A DNA stretch of 64,000 bases from an uncultured Aquimarina sp. (GCA_947500505.1 CANMSL010000003.1:124001-188000), one strand, 5' to 3'; positions 8,688 through 18,179 are shown, counted from the stretch's first letter. The notes: generated from the sequence alone by a model not told the origin. A program made the numbers and translations.

Positions 8688-10160
8688 ATGAAAAAACAAA
8701 AACTACTAATAATATTACTTTTACTTGGAAATCTCTTATTTTCCAAATTTACTACTGCTCAAGAAGTATATGACCCGTGCGCTTATAAATTAGATATGAC
8801 GGCAGCATATCTAACAGTAAATCAAAATGCAGATTCTGAAATTATAGATCAAATTTCTAAAGCTGCAGAAGAATGCCTAAAAAACCAGAGCTTAGCTACA
8901 ACATATATCAAAGGAATTTTATTAATAATCAAAAACTCTGATAATGAAAATCATGAAAAAGGATTTGAACTAATAAAATCGGCAGCGGAACAAAATTATC
9001 TATATGCTACAAGTTTCTTAGGAGATTTATACAGATACGGAACTGGGGTTTCTTTAAATTTTGACGAAGCACTATTCTGGTATGAAAAAGCCGTGGAATT
9101 GGGTGACGAAAAAGCAGCTTTTAAAATTGGGTATTTATATCTAAAGGGGCTAGGAAGTGTTCAACAGGATTATTTCAAGGCTGTTAAATGGTTTGAGCAA
9201 AGTAAATACCCAATGGCAAAACATTGGTTAGCTATTTGTTACTATGAAGGATATGGAGTAAAAAGAAACACTGAAAAAGCAATCGATATTTTAAAGAAAA
9301 ACAAAATTATAAATAGTAAAACATTGCTTACTCAATTTCAAGAAGAAATTATAAGTGAGCATACAAATTCTAGTCAAGTTGATACAGATTCATTTGTACA
9401 AGTCTATAATGAAAATGAAAAAAATAATAATATTAGCTCAACAAATCAGCACTTTTATATGAGCGATATTTCCAATAAATATAAAGGTAGTTTAGTTGTA
9501 TACGATTGGTCAGGAAAACACATTGTGCAATCAGTACCTATCCAATTAGATTTAGACTATGATGCCTACGATGAAACTCTGGACTATAAATTAATTATAA
9601 ATGAAGAAACAATACAGGGAGAAGGATTAGTCTATGATACAAGTGCTAGCTTCCAGAACTTTAATATCAGCATGAATAGAAAATATTTGGATCAGTCTTC
9701 AAACAACAAAGTTGATTTATCTGTTTTTTCTATAAATTTTACGAAAAATTCATTTGAAGATTTTAACATTATCGTAGGTACATTAGAAGGGCATATAAAT
9801 AATTGGAATGAACCATGCGCTCTAACTAAAATGATCCTACACCCTTTTTCTGACAATCCAAACTTATCTAATGAAGCTTTGCTAGCATTCGGAGCTCAAA
9901 ATGATAGTTTTATCAAGTTATATCCTAATCCATTTGTAAAGGACTTATTAATACAATATGAGCTAGAGGAAAATGCCATAGTATCTGTAGCAATTCGTGG
10001 AGTTTCGAATAACATTCGAAAAAATATAACAACTTCATCTGAGCAATCAAAGGGAAATAAGTTGCACACTCTGGATGGCAGTGAGTTACCTTCCGGGCTG
10101 TATGTTGTAAGTGTAATGGTAAACGATACAAACCACAATAAATTAATAATAAAAGAATAA
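8688..10160 (+). CDS. secreted Sel1-repeat protein with T9SS type A sorting domain
   Basis: 490 residues. Signal peptide ~1-24 (ends TTAQ). Residues ~85-205 hold Sel1/TPR-like repeats (A-x-x-F-L-G-D-L-Y-x-x-G-T-G-V, ALFWYEKAVELGDEKAAFKIG, KAVKWFEQSKYPMAKHWLA). Residues ~245-400 form an unrecognised beta-rich domain. The last ~80 residues are a Por-secretion tail: LYPNPFVKDLLIQY near its start, GLYVVSV and a basic-acidic end. So it is exported by Sec, then by the type IX system, and probably attached to the cell surface. Sel1 repeats bind protein partners; the partner may be the next gene's product, 19 bp downstream on the same strand. Role unknown. Confidence 0.8.
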   Translation: MKKQKLLIILLLLGNLLFSKFTTAQEVYDPCAYKLDMTAAYLTVNQNADSEIIDQISKAAEECLKNQSLATTYIKGILLIIKNSDNENHEKGFELIKSAAEQNYLYATSFLGDLYRYGTGVSLNFDEALFWYEKAVELGDEKAAFKIGYLYLKGLGSVQQDYFKAVKWFEQSKYPMAKHWLAICYYEGYGVKRNTEKAIDILKKNKIINSKTLLTQFQEEIISEHTNSSQVDTDSFVQVYNENEKNNNISSTNQHFYMSDISNKYKGSLVVYDWSGKHIVQSVPIQLDLDYDAYDETLDYKLIINEETIQGEGLVYDTSASFQNFNISMNRKYLDQSSNNKVDLSVFSINFTKNSFEDFNIIVGTLEGHINNWNEPCALTKMILHPFSDNPNLSNEALLAFGAQNDSFIKLYPNPFVKDLLIQYELEENAIVSVAIRGVSNNIRKNITTSSEQSKGNKLHTLDGSELPSGLYVVSVMVNDTNHNKLIIKE

Positions 10161-10179
10161 GCCCTCTTAAAAAATACAA

Positions 10180-12405
10180 ATGAGAATATTATATAAAATT
10201 ATAGTAATAGGATGCTTACATCTATGCATTTTTAACCTGTCCGCACAAGATCAAATTATATCATCAGGTTCAGAGTTAATAACACCATACCCAATTGATG
10301 GAGATAAAGAACAAATCCTACTACCATTGCCTCCGAGGCCGGACGATGGTGAGGAAGATGAAGATGGTGGAATCCAAGTGTCCTGTCAATGTCAGTATTA
10401 TTACAATTACTTAGGGATACAAAATGACCTGCAAGCAACAAGCAATGAGCAACTTTGGTTTGAAGGTATGGAACGTGCACAGAAATATGAGATAGAAAGA
10501 AGGTTAGGTAGAACCTTCCCTAATCATTATTCTGCTCAAAAAGCATTTTTCTCTAGAATAGCAGAAAGATGGCACACCCGTCAATATTATGATCAAGTTG
10601 GTGATTATGTAAATTCGAATTTTTCCTATAGTAATAGTAAAATTGCGGAAACAGAAGCAAGATATAAATCAATTTCTGCTTGGCAAGATGAGTACAATCG
10701 AATAAGAAATGGACAAGCAAGAATTCATAAGTTTGGTGATTTAAAATATAGCAACCCTTATGTTAATAACGTCAAAATAGAAGACCTAAGACACACAATA
10801 ACATTAGCAACCTATAGAAGCTACGAGTTAAACAAGTTCAATTCTGAATTAAACAAAAAAACAAATACCCTTAACTGGAGAAAAAAATTGGATAAAGCTA
10901 AAGAAACAAAAGCGTTTGAAAATTGGATATCTCAACAATACTTAAACCATTATAACTCTTTAGGTTATAGAGATGCTATTAAATTAATGCTAGTTTACTT
11001 AATAACAGATTTTTCAGGAGCAGGATCGGGAGTAATAGCACCTCCCAGCTCATTCTTTTCAAATAATGTATATTGGGCCGGACAATATAATTATTATAAT
11101 CATATGATAAATGTCACTAATAGTCAGAATATTATGTCCACACCAGCTACAGATACTAATTTAAGTACCGAAGAGGCTATAGCCCGATACGCGATCAAAT
11201 CCTTACCAACTAGAGTAAGTAGTCTTGTCTTGGGAAATACCTATCTTAAAAGCAAAACATCTGGATATCTTTATAAAAATGAGTATTCAGCAAAATCTTT
11301 AGCAATGGCAAACAGATTTTTTACATCTTATTTAGATAATCAATATTTTAATATAGATAGAAATCTATATACTTCTGCGTGGGGAGCTGCTCCAAGATAT
11401 CAGAATGAGAATCAACAATATTTAGCACTAAGAGCAGTTACAAGTGTAGGGCAAGCTAGAGAAGGAATGGCAAATCTTACAAACTTATTCAATCCAACAT
11501 ATTTGCAAGGGCAAAATTATGATCATGAAGGTTACAATGTAAGAGCAGTTTTTTTAGCAAATGGACTTCAAATATCTGACTATATTACTAATGAAATGTT
11601 AGGTAGGGTGTTTAATTTTATCCCTCAGACATCTTCAGTTATTCACATTTATTTTGAATATGGAATAGGAGAACAGTTATGGGCTAACGGATATTCCTTA
11701 CAGGAATTTTTAAATACCCCATTTGCCCAACAAGCTGCTTTAGCACTAATAAATGAAGGAAACGTTGATTTTGATGACCAAGTGATATTGGATTCGTCAT
11801 TCCTAAGCACTAAGGCTTATTGTGTTTATAATGAGCTCAAAAGAACAAATGGAAATTTATTCCGCCAGACTATCGGTTCTTTTATCGATGATCCTAAATA
11901 TAATTTATATTTTAAAGTTGGAGAATGTGATGACCCTGCTGATATGTGCACAGATGATGAAGCACTTGTTGATTCTAATACTTTAACAATAAAAATTGAT
12001 AATACTAGACTTAATGGTTTAAATAATGCCGCAGCATTACTACATGAGGGAATTCATGCTGAATTGTTTAGATTTGTTAATGAGGCTAATAATGAGAATG
12101 TGAATCCAAACAGTAGACCAAGATTATTTGATTTATATAGAATTTATCACAATGATTTAAGAACTATGGATTCAAATGCTCAACACGCGTATATGGCTGA
12201 AAACTATGTAAAACCTATAGCCAGGGCTATAAAACAACTAGATAACAATAGATATCCCATAGATTACTATATGGGTTTTGGTTGGGATGGATTGAGATCA
12301 TATGCTTATTCCGGACTTTTATCAAACGAAGACAGTAATCGATTTGATGAATTAAAAACTATAGTTCTCAATAACACCAATTTTGATCCTCAAAACTGTA
12401 ACTAA
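10180..12405 (+). CDS. large exported protein with HExxH (putative zincin)
   Basis: 741 residues, signal peptide ~1-23 (ends NLSAQ). A short Pro/Asp-rich linker (LLPLPPRPDDGEEDEDGG) follows, then a long helical, Asn/Tyr-rich region that I do not recognise. Near the C-terminus, residues 622-626 are HEGIH, within AALLHEGIHAELFRF. This fits a zinc-metallopeptidase helix, and a possible third ligand lies about 45 residues later in QHAYMAENY. The catalytic assignment rests on this motif alone. It lacks an obvious T9SS tail. It is co-directional with the Sel1 protein upstream and a lipoprotein 1 bp downstream, so the three may form an operon acting outside the cell. Confidence 0.6.
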   Translation: MRILYKIIVIGCLHLCIFNLSAQDQIISSGSELITPYPIDGDKEQILLPLPPRPDDGEEDEDGGIQVSCQCQYYYNYLGIQNDLQATSNEQLWFEGMERAQKYEIERRLGRTFPNHYSAQKAFFSRIAERWHTRQYYDQVGDYVNSNFSYSNSKIAETEARYKSISAWQDEYNRIRNGQARIHKFGDLKYSNPYVNNVKIEDLRHTITLATYRSYELNKFNSELNKKTNTLNWRKKLDKAKETKAFENWISQQYLNHYNSLGYRDAIKLMLVYLITDFSGAGSGVIAPPSSFFSNNVYWAGQYNYYNHMINVTNSQNIMSTPATDTNLSTEEAIARYAIKSLPTRVSSLVLGNTYLKSKTSGYLYKNEYSAKSLAMANRFFTSYLDNQYFNIDRNLYTSAWGAAPRYQNENQQYLALRAVTSVGQAREGMANLTNLFNPTYLQGQNYDHEGYNVRAVFLANGLQISDYITNEMLGRVFNFIPQTSSVIHIYFEYGIGEQLWANGYSLQEFLNTPFAQQAALALINEGNVDFDDQVILDSSFLSTKAYCVYNELKRTNGNLFRQTIGSFIDDPKYNLYFKVGECDDPADMCTDDEALVDSNTLTIKIDNTRLNGLNNAAALLHEGIHAELFRFVNEANNENVNPNSRPRLFDLYRIYHNDLRTMDSNAQHAYMAENYVKPIARAIKQLDNNRYPIDYYMGFGWDGLRSYAYSGLLSNEDSNRFDELKTIVLNNTNFDPQNCN

Positions 12406-12406
12406 C

Positions 12407-13006
12407 ATGAAGTCAATATTTTTTATTTTATTCTGTTCATTTTTTATTTTTGGCTGTAACGATAAACAAGTAAAGGAAAAGAATACTTATCAAATAATAT
12501 CGGTTCTAATAGAAGAGTTTGGTAAGCCTATTATTCCTCCTCCTCCTCCTAAGGAGTTGAGCCATTTAAAACCTCTTACTGACAAGCAGCTAGATTCAAT
12601 TACGAATCAGGAACAAAAAATATGCATATTCCCCATATTTCGAAGAAACAAAAAGAATTTCAATTATAAAAAAGAATATGATGAAGAATTCAATGAATTA
12701 GTTAGCGATTTAAAAAGTAGCTATAATATTGGAAAAATTGATATTTCCAAAATTAAGATAGATAGACCTTATCAATTATCATTAGTTGATACAGTGAAGG
12801 TGAGACAAGATAGGAGATATGTTGAAAAAAACTTTGATAAATTGTTAAGTTTTTACAATGTGTCTTATAATAAAAAACGAACTAAAGCTGTAACCATAAT
12901 TGGAGTTGGTATAGGACGATTGAATGGATACACATCCTTAGTCTTTTTGGAAAAAACGAAAGGTATCTGGAAAATCAAACATATAGACACTTTTAGCATT
13001 TCTTAA
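12407..13006 (+). CDS. hypothetical lipoprotein
   Basis: 199 residues from the ATG at 12407, one base after the upstream stop. This start is preferred because it directly opens a lipoprotein signal (MKSIFFILFCSFFIFGCND); an earlier in-frame start at 12383 would bury that signal behind codons overlapping the upstream gene. After the lipid Cys comes a Pro run (IIPPPPPKE), then a mixed alpha/beta region ending in a beta hairpin (SLVFLEKTKGIWKIKHID) like those of small NTF2- or DUF-type lipoproteins. No family recognised. Tight coupling suggests a partner or chaperone of the HExxH protein. Confidence 0.6.
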   Translation: MKSIFFILFCSFFIFGCNDKQVKEKNTYQIISVLIEEFGKPIIPPPPPKELSHLKPLTDKQLDSITNQEQKICIFPIFRRNKKNFNYKKEYDEEFNELVSDLKSSYNIGKIDISKIKIDRPYQLSLVDTVKVRQDRRYVEKNFDKLLSFYNVSYNKKRTKAVTIIGVGIGRLNGYTSLVFLEKTKGIWKIKHIDTFSIS

Positions 13007-13023
13007 CAATATATATTTCACAA

Positions 13024-13578
13024 ATGAAAAAGTTTAGAACATTGAAGAAACAACTCATGAAAAACATATTTATAGCTTTTACTTTATCTTTCTTTTTTTT
13101 CTCCTGCAGTTCTGATGATAATCAAAATTTTGACCCTGGAGAACCTATTAACTTAGAATATACTCAAGAAGAAAAAGACACAGAGTTACAATGGATAGAA
13201 AACTATGTACTAGAAAACAATCTTTCTACCATAGCAACGGATTCAGGTTTACATTATACCGTGATTAAGCGAGGTGATGGGTTAACTCCTATAGATGAGG
13301 ATACTGTGATATTTCACTTTAAAACTAGTGTTGCTAAAACGGGTGAGGTTATTGGAGAATCCAATAGAGAAAACAACAATTATGGAATTGCTTCACCTAT
13401 GGCATCACTCTTAGAAGGGGTTAGAGAAGGTTTTAAATTAGTTAATGAAGGTTCTGAAATTATGTTGATAGTACCTTCTTACTTAGCTTTCGGAAAACTT
13501 GGAAGTATTGATGGGTCTATACCTCCAGAAACTATTATGATTTATAATATGGAACTTAATATTGTTCTAAAAAACTAG
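13024..13578 (+). CDS. FKBP-type peptidyl-prolyl isomerase lipoprotein
   Basis: 184 residues. Lipoprotein signal with lipobox FFFSC; a second ATG at 13057 (MKNIFIAF) gives a more typical short signal and may be the real start. The C-terminal ~105 residues are an FKBP domain: V-I-x-x-G-D-G near its start, F-H-F-K-T-S, a LLEGVREGFKLVNEGSE segment matching the usual P-G-x-x-E-G-x-x-x-M-x-x-G, and P-S-Y-L-A-F-G in place of P-x-x-x-A-Y-G. Likely assists folding of envelope or secreted proteins in the periplasm. Same strand as the three genes before it; a terminator follows. Confidence 0.82.
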   Translation: MKKFRTLKKQLMKNIFIAFTLSFFFFSCSSDDNQNFDPGEPINLEYTQEEKDTELQWIENYVLENNLSTIATDSGLHYTVIKRGDGLTPIDEDTVIFHFKTSVAKTGEVIGESNRENNNYGIASPMASLLEGVREGFKLVNEGSEIMLIVPSYLAFGKLGSIDGSIPPETIMIYNMELNIVLKN

Positions 13579-13608
13579 CAATCAAAAAAATACTATCACT
13601 AAAAACAA

Positions 13609-13638
13609 AAAACCATCCCGACGTATCGGGATGGTTTT
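13609..13638. terminator. bidirectional intrinsic terminator
   Basis: A 13-bp perfect stem (AAAACCATCCCGA with TCGGGATGGTTTT) closes a 4-nt loop CGTA. A and T runs on the two sides let it serve both the FKBP gene (+) and ndk (-), which converge here. Confidence 0.85.
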
Positions 13639-13661
13639 ACAAAATAAAGTTGTATTTTTTC

Positions 13662-14081
13662 TTAGAACTGCTCTCTTCCAGAGAAATGAAAAGCTCCTTC
13701 GATAGTAGCATTATCATCACTATCACTTCCGTGTACAGCATTTTCACTAATAGAAGTAGCAAATTTCTTACGAATAGTTCCTTCTGCAGCTTCTTCAGGA
13801 TTTGTAGCACCGATCAAGGTTCTAAAATCTTCTACAGCGTTTTCTTTTTCAAGAATAGCGGCTACAATCGGACCACTAGTCATATACTCTACTAATTCAC
13901 CATAGAAAGGACGCTCACTGTGTACCTCATAAAAAGCTTTAGCATCATCCGTAGTCAATTGTGTTAATTTCATTGCTACAATTCTAAAACCTGAAGCGGT
14001 GATTTGTTCAAGGATCGCTCCGATGTATCCTTTTCTTACCGCGTCCGGCTTAAGCATCGTAAAAGTTCTATTTGTTGCCAT
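13662..14081 (-). CDS. ndk: nucleoside diphosphate kinase
   Basis: 139 residues from ATG 14081 ([15 protein letters not shown]); a TTG two codons earlier is not needed. Transfers the gamma phosphate from ATP to NDPs through a phosphohistidine in the cytoplasm. Visible family features: [11 protein letters not shown] near the N-terminus, [16 protein letters not shown], and the active-site His in [13 protein letters not shown]. Length is normal for the bacterial enzyme (~140). Converges with the upstream FKBP gene at a shared terminator and has a full promoter match about 100 bp upstream of its start. Confidence 0.97.
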   Translation of the reverse strand: MATNRTFTMLKPDAVRKGYIGAILEQITASGFRIVAMKLTQLTTDDAKAFYEVHSERPFYGELVEYMTSGPIVAAILEKENAVEDFRTLIGATNPEEAAEGTIRKKFATSISENAVHGSDSDDNATIEGAFHFSGREQF

Positions 14082-14177
14082 TTTCAAAATTTGGTTTTTA
14101 TACTATTCCCTTTATAAGGAAACATCATTCTTTTTAATAATTGTTTCGACCCTAATGACCGAATGCAAAATTTTGTG

Positions 14178-14208
14178 CAAAAGTATAGATAAAAGCATCA
14201 AAAACAAG
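14178..14208 (-). promoter_or_regulatory. housekeeping promoter of ndk
   Basis: On the minus strand: CTTG (complement of 14205-14208), 19-nt spacer, then TACTTTTG (complement of 14178-14185). This fits the Bacteroidota TTG-N19-TAnnTTTG pattern and implies a 5' leader of roughly 90 nt. Confidence 0.65.
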
Positions 14209-14257
14209 AAATATCCATAGAAAGTACTATCATTTGATAGAATCATACCGTGAAATA

Positions 14258-15289
14258 TTAGTTTTTAGGGTACACTTGTTTTAATTCCTGTAATAACATA
14301 TTATCTTTTCCACGCATCTGCATAATGATCTCGGATACACCAAAATTAAATTGAAGGATACCAAAACTTGAAACAGAGACCACTTCTCCCACCCTACATT
14401 GATTCGGTTCGCCAGCATAACTAGTATATGAATGGGTTAACCCGCTTGATGTAAAATCTATTAATGGATACGCAAGCCCTGATAATTCGGTTTTAGAAAA
14501 TTCAGAAATATGGCGATCCCCACTTAAAATGAGTGCATTCTTCACCTTATGTTTTGTAATCATATGCTTCAATCGTTCCACCTCTGTCGGAAAATTAGCC
14601 CAGCACTCCCAACCGTGTTCTCCTGATAAAAACTGAATACTACTAACTATAATATTGAAATCTGCTGTACTGGACTTCAACTCATTTTCTAACCAAAACC
14701 ACTGTTTTTCTCCAAGTATTGTTCCTTCTCCATATGTATTGGGAATGTATCTTTTCTTACCAGTAGTGTCTTTTTGGAGTGGTGACCTAAAATATCGGGT
14801 ATCCAGCACGATGATTCTAATAGATCCTTTAGAATTTTTAAAGACCCTCGAAGTATAGATTCCTTCCTGTGTTCTTAAAGAATCTTCCTTTTCAACTCTC
14901 AGAAAATCCAAAAATAACTGTTGGCTTTGTTTTTTCATCTTCCATTCTGTACCAGCATCATTCTTACCATAATCGTGATCATCCCAAGTAGCCATTACCG
15001 GTATACTCTTCTTTAGGAGCTTATAATCAGGGTTGCTGTTTTGAATTTTATAATCATTGGCTATTTTGATCATATCATCAGAATCACCATAAATATTATC
15101 GCCACCCCATATAAACACATCAGGATTGTTTTTTAAAATTTCTTTCCAAAAAGGTTGAGGGTTGTTCTGTTTATTACAGCTACCAAAAGCAATCGTGAAA
15201 TCAACTTTTGTGTTTTCTGACATTTCTTGACCGAAGGAGAAACAAACTACAAAGAATCCTATTGATACGATACTTTTCCTTATTTTCAT
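14258..15289 (-). CDS. exported PhoD-like alkaline phosphatase/phosphodiesterase
   Basis: 343 residues with a signal peptide (~1-20, ending CFSFGQ). Metallophosphatase features of the PhoD family: FTIAFGSCNKQNNPQPFW, then WGGDNIYGD (metal-binding Asp), TWDDHDYGKND (metal ligands), VLDTRYFRSPL, and LILSGDRHISEF (SGDxH) near residue 260. It should cleave phosphomonoesters or diesters in the periplasm or outside the cell. Single gene, divergent from the DHH phosphoesterase gene 80 bp away. A -7-like TAATTTTG occurs upstream but without a matching -33 element. Confidence 0.88.
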   Translation of the reverse strand: MKIRKSIVSIGFFVVCFSFGQEMSENTKVDFTIAFGSCNKQNNPQPFWKEILKNNPDVFIWGGDNIYGDSDDMIKIANDYKIQNSNPDYKLLKKSIPVMATWDDHDYGKNDAGTEWKMKKQSQQLFLDFLRVEKEDSLRTQEGIYTSRVFKNSKGSIRIIVLDTRYFRSPLQKDTTGKKRYIPNTYGEGTILGEKQWFWLENELKSSTADFNIIVSSIQFLSGEHGWECWANFPTEVERLKHMITKHKVKNALILSGDRHISEFSKTELSGLAYPLIDFTSSGLTHSYTSYAGEPNQCRVGEVVSVSSFGILQFNFGVSEIIMQMRGKDNMLLQELKQVYPKN

Positions 15290-15369
15290 TTTTTCTGTCT
15301 ATTAGAACCACGCAAAATTAAGAATTCCTTTAGTACCATTTTAGTAAATAATAGTATCTTCGCTGATCT

Positions 15370-16383
15370 ATGAATTCGAGTGAGATTAAAGAAATAAAAG
15401 TGCTGTTAGGCACTCCAAAAAAAATTGTTATTATTCCTCATAAAAACCCAGACGGAGATGCTATTGGCTCTACACTAGCGCTGCACCATTATGTATCTGG
15501 GTTAGGTCATAATTCTACAGTGATCACACCTAATGATTATCCGCATTTTTTAAAATGGATTCCGGGAGAAGAAACTATTATAAAATATGATAGTAATATG
15601 GGCGTGGCAACTGACAAAATACAGAATGCAGATATCATCTTTACGTTAGACTTTAATCACCTTTCCAGAACCGGAAATATGGAAAAAATGCTTAAGGAAG
15701 TTGATACTACCTTTATTATGATAGATCATCATCAGCAACCGGATGATTATGCAACATATACGTATAGCGATGTTAGTATGAGTGCTACTTGTCAGATGGT
15801 GTATCATTTTATAGAAAAACTAAACGATCTGGACAAAATAAATGCAGATATTGCTACGTGTATTTATGTTGGTATTATGACTGATACAGGATCTTTTAGA
15901 TTTCGATCTACCACAAGTACAACACACAGAGTTATTGCTGATTTGATTGATCGAGGTGCTGACAATACCGCTATTCATGAAAACATTTATGATACCAACA
16001 CCTACTCTAAATTACAATTAAAAGGAGTAGCGCTGAAGAATTTGAAGATTCTTCCCGAGTATAAGACAGCCTATATTACTTTATCTCAAAAGGAGTTAGA
16101 CGATCACAATTTTAAGAAAGGAGATACAGAAGGGTTTGTTAATATGGGATTATCTGTGGATGGTATTGTATTTGCTTTAATTTTTATAGAAAATAAAGCC
16201 GAAAATATTATAAAAATTTCCTTGCGCTCCAAAGGTGATTTTTCAGTTAATGAATTTTCCAGAAATCACTTTGAAGGAGGTGGCCACCACAATGCTGCAG
16301 GTGGTAAGAGCAATCTTTCTCTTACCGAAACTGTTGAGAAATTAATTAGTATATTGCCCGCTTATAAAAATGCCCTGAATTGA
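15370..16383 (+). CDS. DHH-family phosphoesterase, NrnA-like (oligoribonuclease/pAp phosphatase)
   Basis: 337 residues, cytoplasmic. DHH domain with the metal motifs NPDGDAIGS (residues ~25-33), FTLDFNHLSRTG, and MIDHHQQPDDY (~115-125). C-terminal DHHA1 domain with NEFSRNHFEGGGHHNAAGG, the substrate-binding GGGH motif. NrnA-type enzymes degrade nanoRNAs and 3'-phosphoadenosine 5'-phosphate. The stop codon overlaps the ATG of gldI by one base, so translation is probably coupled. Confidence 0.9.
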   Translation: MNSSEIKEIKVLLGTPKKIVIIPHKNPDGDAIGSTLALHHYVSGLGHNSTVITPNDYPHFLKWIPGEETIIKYDSNMGVATDKIQNADIIFTLDFNHLSRTGNMEKMLKEVDTTFIMIDHHQQPDDYATYTYSDVSMSATCQMVYHFIEKLNDLDKINADIATCIYVGIMTDTGSFRFRSTTSTTHRVIADLIDRGADNTAIHENIYDTNTYSKLQLKGVALKNLKILPEYKTAYITLSQKELDDHNFKKGDTEGFVNMGLSVDGIVFALIFIENKAENIIKISLRSKGDFSVNEFSRNHFEGGGHHNAAGGKSNLSLTETVEKLISILPAYKNALN

Positions 16384-16934
16384 TGAAACATTTTCTGCTA
16401 TTCTTAAGTCTTTTAACACTATTTTTTTCTTGCAAAGCACCCGAAGCAAGAAAACCTGTTAGCATTTCATCCGGTTCATTTATCAATGAATCGATCAATA
16501 GGAATAAAGAACTTACTGCAAGAGAAGAAGCCAGGATTCAAAAAATCATTGAACAAGATTCCTCAAACAATTATATCGCGTCAGACGGTGGATTTTGGTA
16601 TTACTATGAGAAAAAAGATACGATTGCTACCACAACCGCAAAATTTGGTGATATCGTAAACTTCAATTATGATATAAAAAATCTTAATGGCGATATTATA
16701 TATAGTCAAAAAGAGCTAGATACCGTAAACTACGCTATAGATCAGGAGGATTTATTTTTTGGGCTGAGAGAAGGACTTAAACTTATGAAAGAAGGAGAAA
16801 CGGTTACATTTCTATTTCCATCATATCAAGCTTATGGTTATTATGGAGATAATAATAAGATCGGCACAAATATTCCGTTAATATCAAGAGTAACACTCAA
16901 TAAAATTACCAAACAATCAACAAAAGAAAATTAA
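16383..16934 (+). CDS. gldI: gliding-motility lipoprotein GldI, FKBP-type PPIase
   Basis: 183 residues from ATG 16383. Lipobox FFSCK at about residue 18. Residues ~45-180 are an FKBP domain preceded by REEARIQKIIEQDSSNNYI and GGFWYYYEKKD, a signature I associate with GldI rather than general FKBPs. In flavobacteria GldI is one of the Gld lipoproteins required for gliding and T9SS function, probably as a periplasmic folding factor for motility proteins. Some FKBP active-site aromatics differ, and activity should not be assumed. It sits between the DHH gene (1-bp overlap) and another PPIase 15 bp downstream. Confidence 0.87.
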   Translation: MKHFLLFLSLLTLFFSCKAPEARKPVSISSGSFINESINRNKELTAREEARIQKIIEQDSSNNYIASDGGFWYYYEKKDTIATTTAKFGDIVNFNYDIKNLNGDIIYSQKELDTVNYAIDQEDLFFGLREGLKLMKEGETVTFLFPSYQAYGYYGDNNKIGTNIPLISRVTLNKITKQSTKEN

Positions 16935-16949
16935 AACGTAACAAAACAA

Positions 16950-18089
16950 ATGAAAAAATTAAATTTTTTATTCTTGACACTTATTGCATTAGCCTTTAAC
17001 AGTTGTGAAGAGAAATATCCTGAACTGGGAGATGGAGTCTATGCAGAAATTATTACTAATAAAGGTACCGCGGTTGCTAAATTATATCACGAAGCCACAC
17101 CGCTTACAGTAGCTAATTTTGTTTCTCTGGCAGAAGGAACCAATACTATGGTAGACAGTTTATATAAAGGAAAGAAATATTATAACGGGATCATCTTCCA
17201 TAGAGTTATCAAAGATTTTATGATCCAAACCGGAGATCCCTTAGGAACGGGAACTGGTGATCCTGGATATAAATTCCCGGATGAATTTGTAGATTCTTTA
17301 ACTCATAAATCAAAAGGTATTTTGTCAATGGCCAATTCTGGTCCTGCTACCAATGGAAGTCAGTTTTTTATTACCCTTAAAGAAACTCCCTGGTTAGATG
17401 GGAAGCATACCGTTTTCGGAGAAATAGTTTCCGGACAAGATATTATAGACAGTATTGGAGTTGTAGAAACAAAAAAACCTGGAGATAAACCGGTTTCTGA
17501 AGTAAAAATGCAAGAAGTTAATATCATTAGAAAAGGGAAGAGTGCTAAAGCATTTGATGCTAATAAAATTTTTGACGATAAATTAAAAGCCTTAGAAGAA
17601 GAAAAAATAGAAAAGGAGAGAATTTCAAAAGAACAAAATGCAAAAACCGCTGCTAGATATAGCGAATTAAAAGAAAAAGCATCAAAACTAGATAGTGGTT
17701 TAGAAATATTTTTCATTAATAAAGGAGATGGAGAGCAACCTAAACAAGGTCAATTAGTAAATCTTTACTATCAAGGATACTTTACTGACGGAAAAATATT
17801 TGACACAAATATTGAAGAATTAGCAAAAGAAAAGGGAACCTGGGATCAGCGTAGAGCAAGCGATCCAAGAGGATATGCACCAATGAAAATGACATATTCT
17901 CCAGAAGCTCAAATGATTCCTGGTTTTAAAGAAGGAGTACTACAAATGAAAGTAGGAGATAAAGCTGTACTTTTTATTCCTTCTCATTTAGGTTATGGAG
18001 AAAGAGGAAGAGGACCTATTCCTCCTAATACAGATTTGATTTTTGAAATAGAATTAATTGGAATTGCTTCCGATGAAACGGCTCCGTAA
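16950..18089 (+). CDS. lipoprotein fusing cyclophilin and FKBP peptidyl-prolyl isomerase domains
   Basis: 379 residues. Lipobox FNSCE at about residue 19. Residues ~28-195 are a cyclophilin: YYNGIIFHRVIKDFMIQTGD, GSQFFITLKETPWLDGKHTVFGE. A charged coiled-coil linker follows (~205-240, Lys/Glu rich), then an FKBP domain (~245-375): GDGEQPKQGQLVNLYYQGY, MIPGFKEGVLQMKVGDKA, P-S-H-L-G-Y-G and IPPNTDLIFEIELI. Both active sites look intact. It likely catalyses proline isomerisation in the periplasm for envelope proteins. Last gene of the DHH-gldI row, closed by a terminator. Confidence 0.92.
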   Translation: MKKLNFLFLTLIALAFNSCEEKYPELGDGVYAEIITNKGTAVAKLYHEATPLTVANFVSLAEGTNTMVDSLYKGKKYYNGIIFHRVIKDFMIQTGDPLGTGTGDPGYKFPDEFVDSLTHKSKGILSMANSGPATNGSQFFITLKETPWLDGKHTVFGEIVSGQDIIDSIGVVETKKPGDKPVSEVKMQEVNIIRKGKSAKAFDANKIFDDKLKALEEEKIEKERISKEQNAKTAARYSELKEKASKLDSGLEIFFINKGDGEQPKQGQLVNLYYQGYFTDGKIFDTNIEELAKEKGTWDQRRASDPRGYAPMKMTYSPEAQMIPGFKEGVLQMKVGDKAVLFIPSHLGYGERGRGPIPPNTDLIFEIELIGIASDETAP

Positions 18090-18140
18090 GATCATTTTCT
18101 AATGATTATGGTCACGGACATTAATTGATATAAAACATCA

Positions 18141-18179
18141 AAAAAAATGCATCTCAGATTAATTGAGATGCATTTTTTT
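18141..18179 (+). terminator. intrinsic terminator after the cyclophilin-FKBP gene
   Basis: A 16-bp stem (A7 then TGCATCTCA pairing TGAGATGCA then T7), loop of about 7 nt and a T run, 51 bp after the stop codon. Confidence 0.85.

Noticed and set aside
13024..13578. Second copy of gldI
   Set aside because: It lacks the N-terminal REEARIQKIIEQD and WYYYEKK features of GldI and looks like a general FKBP lipoprotein.
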